64,000 bases of DNA from an uncultured Sphingomonas sp. (lineage in GTDB: Bacteria > Pseudomonadota > Alphaproteobacteria > Sphingomonadales > Sphingomonadaceae), in the NCBI RefSeq assembly GCF_913774285.1, contig NZ_CAJYHX010000031.1, forward strand, positions 62,001-126,000. Direction: 5' to 3'. Below are positions 8,528-16,125 of the stretch, in pieces. A program made the translations under genes and the position numbers. The notes beneath the pieces are model-generated. The model was not told the DNA's origin, made no database searches, and worked only from the letters and a program-made list of their open reading frames with translations. Numbering within the stretch: position 1 is the stretch's first letter; every line of letters begins with the position of its first letter.

Positions 8528-9376
8528 ATGACCCAGATCACTGTCGGCGCGCTCCAGCTCGCCTTCTCGAACGACATCGATGCGAACATCGCCCGCGTGA
8601 CGGAACTGGTCCGCGAGGCGGCCGGCCGGGGTGCGCAGGTGGTGCTGCCGCCCGAACTGTTCGAAGGCGAATATTTCTGCCGCGTCGAGGACGAGGGCCT
8701 GTTCGCCAACGCCAAGCCGGTCACCGAGCACAAGGCGGTGCTGGCGATGCAGGCGCTGGCCGCGGAGCTGGCCATCCACATTCCGACCAGCTTCTTCGAA
8801 GCCGATGGTCCGCATCACTATAACAGCCTCGCGATGATCGGCCCGGACGGCAAGGTTTCGGGCGTCTACCGCAAGAGCCATATTCCGGACGGTCCGGGCT
8901 ATGAGGAGAAGTTCTATTTCCGCCCCGGCAACACCGGCTTCAAGGTGTGGGACGGCCCCGGCGCCAAGCTGGGCGTAGGCGTGTGCTGGGACCAATGGTA
9001 TCCGGAAACCGCGCGCGCGATGATGCTGATGGGCGCCGAGCTGCTCTTCTACCCGACCGCGATCGGCAGCGAGCCGCATGACGACAGCCTCGACACGGCC
9101 CGTCTGTGGCGCCGCGCGATGGTCGGCCATGCGGTCAGCAACGTCGTGCCGGTGATCGCCGCGAACCGCGTCGGCACCGAACATGGCCAGACTTTCTATG
9201 GCACCAGCTTCATCACCGACGAGCGGGGCGACATCCTCGCCGAGCTCGACCGGGCGGAAGAAGGCGTGATCACCGCTACGCTCGACCTTGATCGGGTGAA
9301 GCGACACCGCGCCGCCTTCGGCTTCTTCCGCGATCGCCGGCCGGAGCTCTACGGCCGGCTCGTCCAGGACATCTGA
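8528..9376 (+). CDS. aguB: N-carbamoylputrescine amidase
   Basis: Nitrilase-superfamily amidohydrolase that converts N-carbamoylputrescine to putrescine, CO2 and ammonia. The Glu-Lys-Cys triad is visible as PPELFEGEYF, YRKSHIPDGPGYEEKFYF and GVCWDQWYPE. The segment LLFYPTAIGSEPHDDS is characteristic of AguB and distinguishes it from generic nitrilases. Its 282 residues are the normal length. ATG 8528 begins the conserved MTQITVGALQ strand, though no strong ribosome-binding site precedes it. It works with aguA about 2.4 kb upstream; the chemoreceptor gene between them means the two are not one operon. Confidence 0.95.
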   Translation: MTQITVGALQLAFSNDIDANIARVTELVREAAGRGAQVVLPPELFEGEYFCRVEDEGLFANAKPVTEHKAVLAMQALAAELAIHIPTSFFEADGPHHYNSLAMIGPDGKVSGVYRKSHIPDGPGYEEKFYFRPGNTGFKVWDGPGAKLGVGVCWDQWYPETARAMMLMGAELLFYPTAIGSEPHDDSLDTARLWRRAMVGHAVSNVVPVIAANRVGTEHGQTFYGTSFITDERGDILAELDRAEEGVITATLDLDRVKRHRAAFGFFRDRRPELYGRLVQDI

Positions 9377-9384
9377 ACGAGGCT

Positions 9385-9411
9385 CCCCGGCGCGTCAGCC
9401 GCGCGCCGGGG
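9385..9411. terminator. Hairpin between convergent aguB and DUF418 gene
   Basis: A perfect 10-bp stem (CCCCGGCGCG with CGCGCCGGGG) and a 7-base loop, starting 8 bases past the aguB stop. It overlaps the last codons and stop of the convergent DUF418 gene. There is no T-tract on either side, so it may act with Rho or simply block read-through. Confidence 0.5.
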
Positions 9412-10654
9412 CCTTGCGGCGGAAGGGCACGTCGCGCCGCAGATAGGTAAGTGCGCGCCACACCCATTCGATCGGGCCGTACTGGAAGCGCGCCAGCCAC
9501 CAGTGCGCCGCGACGATCTGCACCGCGATCGCACCCAGCGCGACCCAGAGCCGCGTCGCCGCGTCCCAGTCGTCATACTTGCCCAGGCCGTAGTGATAGA
9601 AGATCGGCACGAACACCGCCGATTGCAGGATGTAATAGGTCAGCGTCAGCCGCCCCGGCGCGGCGAGCGGCTGGACCAACCGGCGGGTGGGGCCGTCGTA
9701 CAACGCGATCACCAACAATGCCCAGAAGGCGGTGCCGGCAAGGTCCAGCCACATGTTGAGCAGCGCCCAGAAGGCGCGGTCGGCGCCGAGCCCGAAGCCG
9801 AGGCCGGAAAACCACAGGCGCAGCGGCTCGCGGGTGAGGAAGAGCAGCACGGCGAACAGCAGCGCACCCAGCAGGGCGGGTCGACGCCAGCCGCGGCTCT
9901 TGGCGAGGTCGCCGAAGAAATCGGTCCGGCCCAGCACCAGCCCGAGCAGATACAGGCCGAGGATCTGCACCATCCGGCCATATTCGAGGAAGAACCAGTA
10001 TTTGGATTGCTGCCCGGCCCACAGGTTTACCCGCAGCACCTGCCACAGATCCCCGCCCAGATAGACCGGCATGCCCGGATCGACCGAGGATTGCGCCGGG
10101 GCATTTGCCCAGCCCGCCCCCAGCGCACCCGCGACCAGCTGCACGATCAGGCTGGGACCGACCAGGCAGAAGGCGGCGCCGCCGAGCAGCACCGCATTGC
10201 TGCGGATCCGGTTGAAGAACAGCAGCAGAAAACCGATCGCCGCCAGCGTCTGCATGATGTCGCCGCGATAGATCAGCGCATGCAGGAAGCCGATGCCTTC
10301 CAGCAGCAGCAACCGCCAGGCGAAACGCGCGGTGAAGTCCTGCCCCCGTTTCGCCGCGCGATCCATTAGGATGAAGAAGCTGAACCCGAAGCACAGCGCC
10401 AGCAGCGAGAAGCTCTTGCCCATGAACAGCGCGAAGACGATGTCGGTGATCAGGCCCGGCTTTTCCACGGCCCAGAACAGCTCGTAGCTTTCGATGACAT
10501 GGACGAGGAACAGCGCCATCAGCGCAAAGCCGCGCAGTACGTCGACGACGTCCAGCCGATTGGCAAACGTGGCGGCCGAGCCGCCCGATCTTGATTCCGC
10601 GGAATGGATGCGATGCGCTCCGGCAGTGTCAGCAGTGCCCGGCATCGGCCTCAT
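9395..10654 (-). CDS. DUF418 domain-containing membrane protein
   Basis: Polytopic inner-membrane protein of 419 residues. After a hydrophilic ~30-residue N-terminus it shows the family opening RLDVVDVLRGFALMALFLVHVIE, a further run of hydrophobic segments, and the C-terminal DUF418 region (LTYYILQSAVFVPIFYHYGLG ... WLARFQYGPIEWVWRALTY). Related YeiB-like proteins are suspected acyltransferase or transport relatives, but none has a settled function. The ATG at 10654 has GAAG upstream; an internal Met four codons on is possible. It is divergent from the diguanylate cyclase gene, with 38 bases between the starts. Confidence 0.88.
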   Translation of the reverse strand: MRPMPGTADTAGAHRIHSAESRSGGSAATFANRLDVVDVLRGFALMALFLVHVIESYELFWAVEKPGLITDIVFALFMGKSFSLLALCFGFSFFILMDRAAKRGQDFTARFAWRLLLLEGIGFLHALIYRGDIMQTLAAIGFLLLFFNRIRSNAVLLGGAAFCLVGPSLIVQLVAGALGAGWANAPAQSSVDPGMPVYLGGDLWQVLRVNLWAGQQSKYWFFLEYGRMVQILGLYLLGLVLGRTDFFGDLAKSRGWRRPALLGALLFAVLLFLTREPLRLWFSGLGFGLGADRAFWALLNMWLDLAGTAFWALLVIALYDGPTRRLVQPLAAPGRLTLTYYILQSAVFVPIFYHYGLGKYDDWDAATRLWVALGAIAVQIVAAHWWLARFQYGPIEWVWRALTYLRRDVPFRRKAPARG

Positions 10655-10692
10655 TTACGTCTTCTTTGTCCGACAGGCGTAGCCACGCCATC

Positions 10693-12375
10693 ATGGTTAG
10701 CGCCCTATCCCGCCGGCTGCTCTGCATCGCGCTCGTCGCGGTGCTCGCGTGCATCGTGCCCCCGGCACATGCCCAAGCGGGCGTTGCCGGTCAACCACTT
10801 GGCGTGTGCCTGCTGGCGGACAAGGGGCAGCGGGAAGACGAACTGATCCGGCACCCGGAACGATTCGATTGTACGACGCCGCAGCACCGATTCGGTTCCG
10901 GCGATTTCTGGGCGATGACCAGCGTGATCGATCGCCGTTCCACCTTCGCCACCCCTCTGGCGATCCGCTTCGGCAGTGTCTGGCAGGAGGGACTGACGAT
11001 CCATTTCGTCTATGCGGACGGCGCCATCCGCAGCTGGCGGAGCGACGCCCGCGGCATCGCCCCGTTGATCCAGCTCGGCGCCATCGCGCAACTCCCGGTC
11101 CCCGTTCGCGACCCGGCGCTGGTGCGCGTGCTGTTCCATGTCGACCAGGCAGCCAATGCACGCGGCATCCTGCTGGGGCCGCGCATCGCCACACTGGCGG
11201 AAGGAAGTGCCGCCAATCTCGCGCTGGCCACGCTCTACGCTTTCTTTGCCGGCATGTCGCTGGCACTGATCGTCTACAATCTGGCGCTGTGGTGCGCGAT
11301 GCGGCATCGCTTCCAGCTGCATTACTGCCTGCTGCTGGCGGCGCTGCTCGGCTACACGATCACCTCGTCGGGTGCGCTCGCCTGGCTGGCACCCGCGCTG
11401 GCGAACAACGATCGCCTGCGGCTCAACTATCTGTTCATGGGGCTGGCGGGCGGGGCTGCAGCCTTGTTCACGCGCAGCTTCTTCGAAGACAGGGATCTGC
11501 CGCCCTGGGTGGGGCGCTGCTCGAATCTCATCGCCATGGCGGTGCCGCTTTCGGCCTTCGGAGTCGCAGCGTTCGGCGCGATCAACCTGCGCATCGCCGA
11601 TCTGCTCTACGCGCTGACGATCGTCGGGCTGCTCGCCATCGTGGTTCCGACCTTGTGGGGCGCGTGGTACCAGCGCTCGCGCTTCCTGTGGCTGTTCGCC
11701 GTCGCATGGAGCGCGCCCATCCTGCTGGCGGTGCTGCGCGTGCTGAACTCGCTCCACCTGATCGGCTGGAACTTCTGGATCGACAACTCGACGGTCGTAT
11801 CGATGGGCGCGGAAGCACTGATCTCGTCGCTGGCGGTGGCGTACCGGATCAAGTTCCTGCGCGATGAGCGCGATGCCGCGCTCACCCGTGAAGTCATTGC
11901 GCGCAAGCTCGCGGACATCGACCCGCTCACCGGGCTGCTCAACCGCCGCGCCTTCCTCCACCGCGCGATCGGCCGTACCGAAGACCAGCAGCTGCTGCTT
12001 GTCGACATCGACCATTTCAAGCGCGTCAACGAGACGCTGGGCCATGACGGCGGCGACGAGGTGCTGCGCCTGTTCGCCGCCGCACTGCGCCACGCCGCGC
12101 CGGAGCCGGTGCTGATCGCGCGGATGGGCGGCGAAGAGTTCGCGCTGCTTACCCCCGCCACCCAGCGGATCGAGCCCGAGGCGCTGCTCGCCAGCCTGCG
12201 CCGGGTCCGCATGCCGTTCGACCTGACGATCACGTCGAGCATCGGCAGCTGCAGCGGCAGCCTCGCCACCGATCTCGACTGGAAGGCGCTGTACCGCTGT
12301 GCCGACTCGGCGCTGTTCGAGGCGAAGGCGGCCGGCCGCGACCGCGCCCGGGCGCTGCGGCTGGACGCCGCTTGA
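10693..12375 (+). CDS. 7TM-DISM sensor diguanylate cyclase
   Basis: Membrane receptor predicted to make cyclic di-GMP. Residues 1-28 form a signal peptide ending PPAHAQA. An extracytoplasmic 7TMR-DISM-type sensor (~30-170) follows, then about seven hydrophobic helices (~180-390). The C-terminal GGDEF domain (~405-560) contains DIDPLTGLLNRRAF, LLVDIDHFKRVNETLGHDGGD and the active-site loop GGEEF. The catalytic signature is intact. The RxxD inhibitory site expected five residues before GGEEF is absent (PEPV there), so product feedback inhibition through that site is unlikely. ATG 10693 begins the signal sequence; the upstream codons do not look coding. The downstream small gene follows closely. 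Confidence 0.9.
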   Translation: MVSALSRRLLCIALVAVLACIVPPAHAQAGVAGQPLGVCLLADKGQREDELIRHPERFDCTTPQHRFGSGDFWAMTSVIDRRSTFATPLAIRFGSVWQEGLTIHFVYADGAIRSWRSDARGIAPLIQLGAIAQLPVPVRDPALVRVLFHVDQAANARGILLGPRIATLAEGSAANLALATLYAFFAGMSLALIVYNLALWCAMRHRFQLHYCLLLAALLGYTITSSGALAWLAPALANNDRLRLNYLFMGLAGGAAALFTRSFFEDRDLPPWVGRCSNLIAMAVPLSAFGVAAFGAINLRIADLLYALTIVGLLAIVVPTLWGAWYQRSRFLWLFAVAWSAPILLAVLRVLNSLHLIGWNFWIDNSTVVSMGAEALISSLAVAYRIKFLRDERDAALTREVIARKLADIDPLTGLLNRRAFLHRAIGRTEDQQLLLVDIDHFKRVNETLGHDGGDEVLRLFAAALRHAAPEPVLIARMGGEEFALLTPATQRIEPEALLASLRRVRMPFDLTITSSIGSCSGSLATDLDWKALYRCADSALFEAKAAGRDRARALRLDAA

Positions 12376-12428
12376 GCTTGCCTGTCGCCGCGGGCGCGTG
12401 TACCGTAGCGGCAGGGAGAATGGGGACG

Positions 12429-12635
12429 ATGCTGCGTCATAAGCGCCTGTTGCTGATTGCCGGAGCCGTCGCACTGATGGTTGCGATTACCCGCCCCGCG
12501 CCGCCGCATGCCGATTTCGAGCTGCTGATGCACCGCGTCGGCGATACCGCCCCCCAGCAGGTTCATGCCGCGGTCGATCTCGGCGTCCTCGCCGTGTCCG
12601 TGCTGGTCACCTGGAGCGGCGGCCTCGCGCGCTGA
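12429..12635 (+). CDS. Small membrane-anchored protein of unknown function
   Basis: A 68-residue protein that I do not recognise. It begins MLRHKRLLLIAGAVALMVAI, a positively charged start with one hydrophobic helix at about 6-22, followed by a soluble part and a second weakly hydrophobic stretch (AAVDLGVLAVSVLVTW). ATG 12429 was preferred because AGGGAG lies about 11 bases upstream. An ATG three codons earlier, or a TTG overlapping the diguanylate cyclase stop, are alternatives. It probably shares the cyclase transcript. A spurious frame is possible, but the ribosome-binding site and a membrane-type N-terminus argue for a real gene. Confidence 0.5.
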   Translation: MLRHKRLLLIAGAVALMVAITRPAPPHADFELLMHRVGDTAPQQVHAAVDLGVLAVSVLVTWSGGLAR

Positions 12636-12749
12636 GGCGCGAAACCCACTCTCGGAACTTGCCGTAGAGACGGAACGCGCAAGCTGCGCGACGCTTTGGC
12701 TTGCGCGTAAAAACCGCGCTTGCATGGCAAAATCGGGTTGCTTACACTG

Positions 12750-14435
12750 ATGTCAATGACAAAGCCCGAAATGGTCTGGAAGACCGCCTATCGGCATCCA
12801 GGAGAGTGGGATCGCAGCTACGCGTTGCGGTCCATGGTAGACCTGTTCGAGGAGAGCGCCGCGGCCCATCCGCACGCCCCGCTCCTCGATTTCATGGGTC
12901 GCATCTACAGCTATGGCGAGGTGCTGGACGGCGCCAACCGCGTTGCCTGCGGGCTGCGCGCGCTGGGCTATGGCCCGGGCGACCGGATCGGGCTGTTCCT
13001 GCCCAATGTGCCGCATTATGTCGCCGCCTATTACGGCATCCTCAAGCTGGGTGCGACGGTGGTGAACTTCTCACCGCTCTACTCGGTCGAGGAACTCGCC
13101 GCGCAGGTCGCCGACTCGGGCACCAGGCTGCTCTTCACCCTATCCGCCACCGCGCTGCTGCCCACCGCGCTCAAGGTGCTGGAGAAGAGCGATCTCGAGC
13201 GGCTTGTCGTCGGGTCGGTCGCCGGCGCGCTGCCCACCGCCAAGTCGCTCTTCTACCAGCTGTTCCGCGGCAGCGAGGTAACCGCCCGCCCGCACGACCC
13301 GCGCATCCTCGCCTTCTCCAAGCTGATCGCCAACAAGGGCGATTGCCCCCACCCGACCATCGATCCCGAGCACGACGTCGCGCTGATCCAATATACCGGC
13401 GGCACCACCGGCACGCCCAAGGGCGCGGTGCTCACCCACCAGAACCTCTCGGCCAATGCCCGGCAGGTGGCGGAGCTCGACCCGGATCTCGGCAAGGTCG
13501 AGGATTCGGTGCTGGGCGTGCTGCCCTTCTTCCACGTCTTCGCCAATACCTGCGTGCTCAACCGCACCGTGATCACCGGCGGCAAGATCGTGATGCTGCC
13601 GCGCTTCAACGCGCAGCAGGTGCTCACCGAACTGCGCCGCACCAAACCCCGCTCGCTGCCTGGCGTGCCGACCATGTACCAGGCGCTGCTCGACGCACCG
13701 GGGATGAAGCCGTCGGACTTCGCCTCGCTGCGCTTCTGCATCTCGGGCGGCGCGCCGCTACCCGAGCAGCTCAAGCTCAACTGGGAATCGGTCACCGGCG
13801 CGCACATCATCGAGGGCTATGGCCTGTCGGAGAGCTCGGGCGTGGTCTCGGCCAATCCCTATGTCGGGCTCAACAAGAGCGGCACGATCGGCCAGCCGAT
13901 CGCCGGCACGCGGGTGCGGCTGGTCGACAAGGAGGATCCCCGCAAGCCCGCCCCCGAAGGCGAGCCGGGCGAGATCGTCGTCCAGGGCCCGCAGATCATG
14001 CAGGGCTATTGGAACCGGCCCGAAGCGGACGTCGGCACCTTCGTCGACGATCACTGGCTGCGCACCGGCGATGTCGGCATCATCGACGAGGACGGCTATA
14101 TCCACATCGTCGACCGGCTGAAGGACATGATCGCCGTCGGCGGCTTCAAGGTCTTCCCCAGCCAGATCGAGGCGGTGCTCTACACCCATCCGGCGGTGAA
14201 GGAGACGCTCGTCCTGGGGCTGCCCGATCCGTACCATGGCGAGCTGCCGCACGCCTATGTCGCGCTCAACGAGGGCATGCCGGCGGATGCGAAGGAAATG
14301 TGCGACTGGCTCAACGCCCAGCTCGGCAAGCATGAGCGGGTGAAGGAAGTGGTGATCCGCGACGCCTTGCCCAAGACGATGATCGGCAAGCTCAGCCGGA
14401 AGGATTTGCTGGCGGAGGTAAAGGCCGGGCGGTGA
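12750..14435 (+). CDS. Long-chain fatty-acid CoA ligase (FadD/PimA-like)
   Basis: Adenylate-forming enzyme that activates carboxylic acids to acyl-CoA. It has the P-loop-like A3 motif YTGGTTGTPKGAVLTH, A5 EGYGLSESSGV, A7 WLRTGDVG, the A8 hinge DRLKDMIAVGGFKVFP and the catalytic A10 lysine in KTMIGKLSRKDL. At 561 residues it matches the FadD/dicarboxylate-CoA ligase group. Chain length and substrate cannot be fixed from sequence. The start is uncertain: ATG 12750 (MSMTKPEM) or 12756, neither with a strong ribosome-binding site. A convergent semialdehyde dehydrogenase lies beyond a palindromic repeat, so the two are not co-transcribed. Confidence 0.9.
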   Translation: MSMTKPEMVWKTAYRHPGEWDRSYALRSMVDLFEESAAAHPHAPLLDFMGRIYSYGEVLDGANRVACGLRALGYGPGDRIGLFLPNVPHYVAAYYGILKLGATVVNFSPLYSVEELAAQVADSGTRLLFTLSATALLPTALKVLEKSDLERLVVGSVAGALPTAKSLFYQLFRGSEVTARPHDPRILAFSKLIANKGDCPHPTIDPEHDVALIQYTGGTTGTPKGAVLTHQNLSANARQVAELDPDLGKVEDSVLGVLPFFHVFANTCVLNRTVITGGKIVMLPRFNAQQVLTELRRTKPRSLPGVPTMYQALLDAPGMKPSDFASLRFCISGGAPLPEQLKLNWESVTGAHIIEGYGLSESSGVVSANPYVGLNKSGTIGQPIAGTRVRLVDKEDPRKPAPEGEPGEIVVQGPQIMQGYWNRPEADVGTFVDDHWLRTGDVGIIDEDGYIHIVDRLKDMIAVGGFKVFPSQIEAVLYTHPAVKETLVLGLPDPYHGELPHAYVALNEGMPADAKEMCDWLNAQLGKHERVKEVVIRDALPKTMIGKLSRKDLLAEVKAGR

Positions 14436-14452
14436 GGCTGCTGCTCGCCCGA

Positions 14453-14590
14453 CTCACCCTCACCCTTCCGGCGCTTCGCGCCTCCCTCCCTCTCCCGCAG
14501 GCGGGAGAGGGATAGAAGCCCAACGCCCTCTCCCGCCTGCGGGAGAGGGAGGGGCCCCGCCGCCGCAGGCGGTGGGGAGGGTGAGGGTGT
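14453..14590. repeat. Type B intergenic inverted-repeat element (copy 1)
   Basis: An imperfect inverted repeat of ~138 bases. The outer arms are CTCACCCTCACCCTTCC against GGAGGGTGAGGGTG, and the inner arms are two copies of CCCTCTCCCGC...GCGGGAGAGGG. It lies between the convergent acyl-CoA ligase and dehydrogenase genes. A close copy lies after sdhA near 33.0 kb. Confidence 0.9.
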
Positions 14591-14601
14591 GTGGGGGAAA
14601 C

Positions 14602-15981
14602 TCAATCCCCCGGCTTTCCACCCCCGAACATCACCGCCTTCAGATTCATGAACTCGTGCAGCCCCCAGGGCCCGAGCTCGCGGCCATGGCCGGAGAGCTT
14701 CACGCCCCCGAACGGCGCCGCGGGCACCGAGGCGAGCAGCGAATTCACCGCCGTCATCCCCGCCTCGATGTCGCGGGCGAACCGCTCCACCTCCGCATCG
14801 TCCTGCGTCCACACCGATGAGCCCAGCCCGTAGGGCACGTCGTTCGCCACCGCGATCGCTTCGTCGATGTCGGCCGCCTTGTAGACCGCCGCGACGGGAC
14901 CGAAGATCTCCTCCTTGGCGACGTCGCTCTCCGGATCGAGATCGACCAGCACGCCCGGCGTCATCCACGCGCCCGCACGATCGATCTTGGTGCCGCCGGT
15001 CAGCAGCTTCGCGCCGGCGGCCTGCGCCTTCGCCACCTGCTCCAGCACGGTATCGCGCTGCTGCACGCTGGAGAGCGGCCCCATCACCGTGTCCTTGTCC
15101 ATCGGATCGCCGATCTTCACCGCTTCCATGCCGGCGACGAACTTCTCGAGGAAGGCGTCGTACACGTCCGCATGGACGATCATCCGCTTCGAGCAGATGC
15201 AGCTCTGCCCGGCATTCTGCACCCGCGCGGTCACCGCCGTCTTTACCGCCGCATCGAGATCGGCCGAGGGCATGACGATGAACGGGTCCGATCCGCCCAG
15301 CTCGAGCACCACCTTCTTGAGCGCGCGCCCTGCCGCCTCCGCCACCTTGGCGCCCGCGCCCTCCGAGCCGGTGAGCGTCACCGCCACCACCCTTTTGTCG
15401 GCGATGATCGCGTCGACCTTGTTCGACTTGATCGCGAGGTTCTGGAACAGTCCCTCGGGCGCGCCGGCCTTGCGCGCCATCTCCTCCATCGCCGCCGCGC
15501 AGCCCTGCACCGACGACGCATGCTTGAGCAGCGCGACATTGCCGGCGAGGATGGTGGGCGCGAGGAAGCGCACCGCCTGCCAATAGGGGAAGTTCCACGG
15601 CATCACCGCCAGCACCGGCCCCAGCGGCAGCCAGCGCGCGACGGCGTGGCCGGTCGGCGTCTTCACGGTCGTCGGCTCCAGATAGGCCGGGCCATGCTCG
15701 GCATAGTGCCGGAAGCCCGAGATGCATTTCTCCACCTCGGCCAGGCCCGCGGTGATCGTTTTGCCCATTTCGCGCACCGCCAGCTCGGCGAGGTGCTGCT
15801 TGTCGGCTTCCCAGGCATCGGCAATCTTCGATAGCAGCGCGGTGCGCGTCTCGATCGAGGTTTCCCGCCACGCCTTGTACCCGGCCGCCGCGCGCGCCAG
15901 CGCCGCTTCGATCCCGGTATCGTCGAGCTCGGCGATGCGGTCCACGGTCTCGCCGGTCGCCGGGTTGATGAGTTCGAACAT
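14602..15981 (-). CDS. NAD(P)-dependent succinate-semialdehyde dehydrogenase-type aldehyde dehydrogenase
   Basis: Aldehyde dehydrogenase superfamily member of 459 residues, oxidising an aldehyde, probably succinate semialdehyde, to the acid. The cofactor-binding MPWNFPYWQAVRF, the general-base Glu in VVLELGGSDPFIV and the catalytic Cys in NAGQSCICSKR are present. The C-terminal signature FGGVKLSGHGRELG is typical of short, GabD-like semialdehyde dehydrogenases. The start ATG 15981 was chosen over a TTG two codons upstream because AAGGAG lies 8 bases before it. It is monocistronic and divergent from the S9 peptidase. Substrate specificity is a family-level inference. Confidence 0.88.
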   Translation of the reverse strand: MFELINPATGETVDRIAELDDTGIEAALARAAAGYKAWRETSIETRTALLSKIADAWEADKQHLAELAVREMGKTITAGLAEVEKCISGFRHYAEHGPAYLEPTTVKTPTGHAVARWLPLGPVLAVMPWNFPYWQAVRFLAPTILAGNVALLKHASSVQGCAAAMEEMARKAGAPEGLFQNLAIKSNKVDAIIADKRVVAVTLTGSEGAGAKVAEAAGRALKKVVLELGGSDPFIVMPSADLDAAVKTAVTARVQNAGQSCICSKRMIVHADVYDAFLEKFVAGMEAVKIGDPMDKDTVMGPLSSVQQRDTVLEQVAKAQAAGAKLLTGGTKIDRAGAWMTPGVLVDLDPESDVAKEEIFGPVAAVYKAADIDEAIAVANDVPYGLGSSVWTQDDAEVERFARDIEAGMTAVNSLLASVPAAPFGGVKLSGHGRELGPWGLHEFMNLKAVMFGGGKPGD

Positions 15982-16125
15982 CTGCAAGTCTCCTTCGCGC
16001 TCCCTAACGCGGCGCTAGGCAGAGGGTGCCGCCCGGGCAATCGCTGTTCGCGCAATTAGCCCGCTTGCCAAGCCAAGGCCGCCGAAGCAGTTTTGCCGCC
16101 ACGACATTCGGGGGAACCTCATATC

